This document shows, one piece after another, positions 54,141-57,732 of a stretch of 57,732 bases of DNA; positions within the stretch are counted from its first letter, which is position 1, and each line of letters opens with the position of its first letter. The notes under the pieces were generated by a model. That model was not told where the DNA came from and made no database searches. It saw only the letters and a list, made by a program, of their open reading frames with translations. The DNA comes from Lachnoclostridium sp. (lineage in GTDB: Bacteria; Bacillota; Clostridia; Lachnospirales; Lachnospiraceae). Where the stretch lies: the NCBI GenBank assembly GCA_021770065.1, contig JAETRR010000025.1, positions 1-57,732 on the forward strand, read 5' to 3'. A program made the position numbers and the translations under genes.

Positions 54141-54169
54141 TGTTACTGGTCACGGAGTGAACAGTAACA
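54141..54169. repeat. GTTAC-family palindrome, copy 2 (inverted)
   Basis: The exact reverse complement, over all 29 bases, of 21499-21527, 32 kb away. A partial repeat of its right half (GTGAACAGTAAC) follows at 54182-54193. It lies between fba and its terminator. Confidence 0.85.
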
Positions 54170-54210
54170 GAACAATAGCATGTGAACAGTAACCAGGGAG
54201 TTACAGGGAA

Positions 54211-54265
54211 ATAAGGCGGCAGACTTTTCCGAACACAGGATATAGAAAAGTCTGCCGCCTTATTT
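54211..54265 (+). terminator. Strong terminator after fba
   Basis: ATAAGGCGGCAGACTTTTC (54211-54229) pairs perfectly with GAAAAGTCTGCCGCCTTAT (54245-54263), then TTTT. Nineteen-base arms make this one of the strongest hairpins in the window. Confidence 0.92.
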
Positions 54266-54301
54266 TCCGACAACCCCCCTTTTGAACAGGGAGCAGGGAA
54301 A

Positions 54302-54700
54302 ATGGAGGTAATTCGGAAAGGGTTGAAACGCCTAAGAGAGGATTTGTACGGTTTACGTTATGCTCTTTTGGGAATTGCCGTGTATTATGCGGCGGTCCAT
54401 CTGGTTTTCGGGCAGTTCTGTCCCGTGATGATTGTGCTGCATCTGCCCTGTCCGGGGTGCGGTATGACACGCGCGTTTGTTTTGGCTCTGACGGGCCGCT
54501 TAAAGGAGGCATGGAAACTTCAGCCTCTGGTATACGGGTGGATTCTGCTTGCTGTTTTGTTTGTGGTGAACCGTTATGTGCTGGACAGAAAGCCGGCAGT
54601 ACTTACCGGACTGTTAATAGCGCTGCTTCTGGGAACTCTTTTTTTCTATATATATCGAATCGGTACGGGATTTCCGCCAGAACTGCAATGGCAGCCATAG
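54302..54700 (+). CDS. DUF2752 membrane protein
   Basis: 132 residues with about three membrane segments. The family hallmark LPCPGCGMTRA lies near residue 55, a CxxC that may bind metal or act in redox. DUF2752 proteins are widespread, of unknown function, and often occur next to small TM2/CD225-like membrane proteins; the next gene is such a small membrane protein, ~190 bases on. The spacer 54701-54888 has no clear gene. Confidence 0.85.
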   Translation: MEVIRKGLKRLREDLYGLRYALLGIAVYYAAVHLVFGQFCPVMIVLHLPCPGCGMTRAFVLALTGRLKEAWKLQPLVYGWILLAVLFVVNRYVLDRKPAVLTGLLIALLLGTLFFYIYRIGTGFPPELQWQP

Positions 54701-54888
54701 AGGTTACCGGTCACATGATATTGGAAAAGCCTGTACGCCCACTCCGATACTGCCCCTCTGAACTGTTACATGGGAGCAGGATTATAGAAGGAGTGCCTCT
54801 GAAAAAAGTTGCAGGACAGGTGAAAAGATGATACACTAAAACAGAACATTTTAAGAATTCCAGGACAGAGTTTGAGGAGGAAAGCGTT

Positions 54889-55260
54889 ATGGATGATATG
54901 TACAACAATTCCGGGAATCAGGAGCAGAATTCTTATAGCGACACCCAGTATCAGCAGCCGCAGCCCAGTATCCAGGCACAGCTTCAGTATCAGTACCAGC
55001 CGTCGCAGGATAATCTGGAGGAGCCGATGACCATGGGAGAATGGATGATCACGCTTCTTATAATGATGATCCCCTGCGCAAATATTGTTATGATGTTTGT
55101 ATGGGCCTTCAGCAGTACCGAGAAGAAGAGTAAATCCAATTTCTTTAAGGCGTATCTGATTTTCTTTGCAATTATGATGGTATTTTTGATTGTTATGGTA
55201 ATCGTTATAAGCGTTGCTGCTGCAGCGACTATGGGCAGCGTCGGCGATTATTATTATTAA
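54889..55260 (+). CDS. Small Gln/Asn-rich two-helix membrane protein
   Basis: 123 residues with GAGGAGG upstream. Residues 1-45 are rich in Gln, Asn, Ser and Tyr. Two membrane helices follow (EWMITLLIMMIPCANIVMMFVW and LIFFAIMMVFLIVMVIVISV) with a charged loop (SSTEKKSKSN) between. This is a common layout in Lachnospiraceae beside DUF2752 genes. Function unknown; a membrane scaffold or secretion-linked role is only a guess. Confidence 0.8.
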   Translation: MDDMYNNSGNQEQNSYSDTQYQQPQPSIQAQLQYQYQPSQDNLEEPMTMGEWMITLLIMMIPCANIVMMFVWAFSSTEKKSKSNFFKAYLIFFAIMMVFLIVMVIVISVAAAATMGSVGDYYY

Positions 55261-55279
55261 GCTTGATTTCTGCGGGGGC

Positions 55280-56152
55280 TTATCCTTCCCACCGCCCGCT
55301 GGCGCCGCAGGGAAGAATCAGCCCGGTGGAGGATACGGGAAGACCTATTTCCTGGGAATCCACGGTTCCATTGAACTGCTTTAAAGCTGTAGAGAGCATA
55401 TAAGTCAGGACTGCAGGAGCCAGTCCGGTGGTGTAAGAATTGACCAGGAAAAACAGAGGTTCCCTGCAGAGAAGCTGACTGCACAGCTGAATCAGCGGAA
55501 AGACCGCATCTTCGATTTTCCAGATCTCTCCTTTCGGTCCGCGGCCATAGGAGGGGGGATCCATAATAACCGCGTCATAGTGATTGCCCCGCCGTATTTC
55601 CCGCTCCACGAACTTTACGCAGTCGTCCACAATCCAGCGGACAGGAGCGTCTTCCAGACCGGAGGAGCGGGCATTTTCTTTTGCCCAGCCCACCATGCCT
55701 TTGGAAGCGTCTACGTGAGTGACCTGAGCCCCGGCTCTGGCAGCGGCAAGAGTGGCACCGCCTGTATAGGCAAAGAGGTTCAGAACCTTAACAGGCCGTC
55801 CGCAGGAACGTATCTTTGCGCTGAACCAGTCCCAGTTGGCAGCCTGTTCGGGAAAGAGCCCCGTGTGCTTAAAGCTGAAGGGCTTTAACTGAAAGGTCAG
55901 GGCTTCTGCCGTGCCGGGCTTGTATTCGATGTTCCACTGCTTTGGCAGGCTGAAAAATTCCCACTCGCCGCCGCCTTTTTTACTCCGGTGGTAGTGGCCG
56001 TTTTTCTGTTTCCACCCTTTATGAGTACGGGGGGTATCCCAGATTACCTGGGGATCGGGCCGTACAAGAATATAATTCCCCCACCGTTCCAGCTTTTCGC
56101 CCCTTGAAGTATCCAGGATCTCATAATCTTTCCAATTGTCCGCTGTCCACAT
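55280..56152 (-). CDS. RlmI-like SAM-dependent methyltransferase
   Basis: 290 residues; start at 56152 (MWTADNWKDYEILD) with AAAGGTG just upstream. Rossmann-fold motif I VLNLFAYTGGATLAAARAG, motif II with VDASKGMVGWAKEN, and catalytic motif MDPPSYGRGPKG resemble RlmI/RlmK-type rRNA methyltransferases. The N-terminal PUA part is shortened. Probably modifies rRNA or tRNA; exact target unknown. Divergent from the TetR gene. Confidence 0.85.
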   Translation of the reverse strand: MWTADNWKDYEILDTSRGEKLERWGNYILVRPDPQVIWDTPRTHKGWKQKNGHYHRSKKGGGEWEFFSLPKQWNIEYKPGTAEALTFQLKPFSFKHTGLFPEQAANWDWFSAKIRSCGRPVKVLNLFAYTGGATLAAARAGAQVTHVDASKGMVGWAKENARSSGLEDAPVRWIVDDCVKFVEREIRRGNHYDAVIMDPPSYGRGPKGEIWKIEDAVFPLIQLCSQLLCREPLFFLVNSYTTGLAPAVLTYMLSTALKQFNGTVDSQEIGLPVSSTGLILPCGASGRWEG

Positions 56153-56263
56153 AAGCACACCTTTCCGGGTATTGCGCGTTCTGTTCTCTGCGCGTTCCGC
56201 TTGCATTCATTAAACTCCCATATTATACTAGGAACCATAGAAAGCGTCAAGACGGAGGCACTT

Positions 56264-56857
56264 ATGGCAAAGCGCAAAAAGCAGTTGACGAAAAAGAAAA
56301 TCGTAACGGCGGCCTGGAAGCTTTTCTACAGACAGGGCTATGACGATACTACAGTGGATGAGATTATCCGGGAAGCAGGAACCTCAAAAGGCACCTTTTA
56401 TCACTATTTTGACGGAAAGGATGCCCTGTTAAGTTCTCTTTCCTATCTCTTTGATGATAAATATGAAGAACTTCTGCCGAAGCTTGAGCCGGATGGGGAC
56501 AGCTTTGAAAAGCTGATTTACCTGAATCAGGAGCTGTTTGGTATGATTGAGACCAGCGTTTCCAGGGAACTTCTGGCTTCGCTTTATTCTTCCCAGCTTA
56601 TTACCAGGGGAGAGAAGCATCTGCTGGATCAGAACCGCCTGTATTACAGGCTGCTGAATGAGATTATATCGCAGGGACAGAAAAAGGGGGAGCTCACGCA
56701 GTCCATGTCCTCCTATGAGATCACCAAGATGTACGCTTTGTGTGAACGGGCTCTGCTTTATGACTGGTGTATCTGTAATGGCGAATATTCCTTAAAGGCA
56801 TACAGTGCCCGGATGATGCCGATGCTGCTGCATGAGATCCGGGAACAGAAAGAATAA
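56264..56857 (+). CDS. TetR/AcrR-family regulator
   Basis: 197 residues from ATG 56264 with GGAGG upstream. The helix-turn-helix TTVDEIIREAGTSKGTFYHYF near residues 28-50 is followed by a helical ligand-binding domain. It is divergent from the methyltransferase gene; the target is unknown because no transporter or enzyme operon adjoins. Confidence 0.9.
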   Translation: MAKRKKQLTKKKIVTAAWKLFYRQGYDDTTVDEIIREAGTSKGTFYHYFDGKDALLSSLSYLFDDKYEELLPKLEPDGDSFEKLIYLNQELFGMIETSVSRELLASLYSSQLITRGEKHLLDQNRLYYRLLNEIISQGQKKGELTQSMSSYEITKMYALCERALLYDWCICNGEYSLKAYSARMMPMLLHEIREQKE

Positions 56858-57006
56858 TTCGGGGAAATATTAAAAACGTTTATAAGAGTGAGGGAGCTTT
56901 TAGAAGCGGGGGGAGCAAATTTGTAAATGATTAAATTCCATAGAGGGGTGGAATTTAAATTTGCAATTGAGTTGGTGTAAAAAAATAAAAAAATGCAAAA
57001 AAGGTG

Positions 57007-57035
57007 TTGACAACCAAAAAAAGGCGTGGTAATAT
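57007..57035 (+). promoter_or_regulatory. rRNA operon promoter
   Basis: TTGACA (57007-57012) and TAATAT (57030-57035) with an ideal 17-base spacer, about 180 bases before the mature 16S start. The rest of spacer 56858-57213 is A-rich upstream (UP-element-like) and then leader RNA (…CTTGATAACTAAACAGT…). No gene is seen in it. Confidence 0.85.
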
Positions 57036-57213
57036 ATAAAAGCTGTCGCAAGAGACAGCGCAAGCGAACCTTGATAACTAAACAGTGTGAAAACCTTGAA
57101 AATTCCAAAAGAATAATTCAGGAACAGCCTTATTCCAGAGATGGAATGAAGCGACCTAAAACAGTAAGAACGGGAAGAAATTACCAGCAGTGATTTCGGA
57201 CCAGACAAACACT

Positions 57214-57732
<519 letters not shown>

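Noticed and set aside
54457..54831. 124-codon open frame on the plus strand
   Set aside because: First half overlaps the DUF2752 gene out of frame and the tail shows no domain; no ribosome site.

Overview
The window ends in the first ~520 bases of a 16S rRNA gene whose sequence is of the Lachnospiraceae type (Clostridium cluster XIVa Firmicutes). Gene content agrees: low-to-mid GC, strong AGGAGG ribosome sites, BceRSAB-like drug sensing, mannose-family PTS operons and mucin-type glycan genes. This is most likely a chromosomal segment of a gut Lachnospiraceae. Genus cannot be fixed from this.

Region 1 (1-8.7 kb) is a graveyard. It holds unknown small genes, a broken Schlafen/AlbA_2-type gene, two copies of a degenerate tuf (EF-Tu) 3' end flanking a lipoprotein gene, a class D beta-lactamase broken inside its STFK motif and joined to a headless RpiR/MurR SIS domain, intact murQ, and fragments of a PTS EIIA, a PPC/DUF296 protein and a DUF1016 nuclease.

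Region 2 (8.7-25.7 kb) is a defence and accessory island. It starts with a complete Wadjet operon (jetABCD), then a CPBP protease and an alpha/beta hydrolase. Next is a compact biosynthetic cluster (stand-alone condensation enzyme, acyl carrier protein, AMP-dependent acyl ligase) with a divergent TetR regulator. It ends with a Vsr-like nuclease and two C5-cytosine methyltransferases, one fused to a DUF3883-like PD-(D/E)xK domain.

Region 3 (25.7-39.8 kb) has a Bce-type two-component system plus ABC transporter, and a C39-like peptidase. It then carries a three-gene secreted system: a giant M60 (gluzincin) peptidase containing a dockerin-like domain, a membrane-anchored protein with a cohesin-like domain, and a lipoprotein. 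This trio is my best candidate for an undescribed system: a surface glycoprotein-degrading complex held by a cohesin-dockerin contact.

Region 4 (39.9-54.1 kb) is amino-sugar catabolism: kbaZ/gatZ and nagA on the minus strand, agaS, a PTS IIA, a YajC-like protein, an AraC regulator, two complete mannose-family IIB-IIC-IID sets, a HAD phosphatase, a PurF-like protein that lacks the N-terminal cysteine, and a class II aldolase. With the M60 peptidase next door it reads as uptake and breakdown of GalNAc/GlcNAc-type sugars, probably from host mucin. Region 5 (54.3-57.7 kb) is housekeeping (DUF2752, an rRNA methyltransferase-like protein, TetR) leading into an rRNA operon with a clear promoter.

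Several families of intergenic palindromes recur across the window. I saw no intact transposase, integrase, CRISPR array or tRNA gene.
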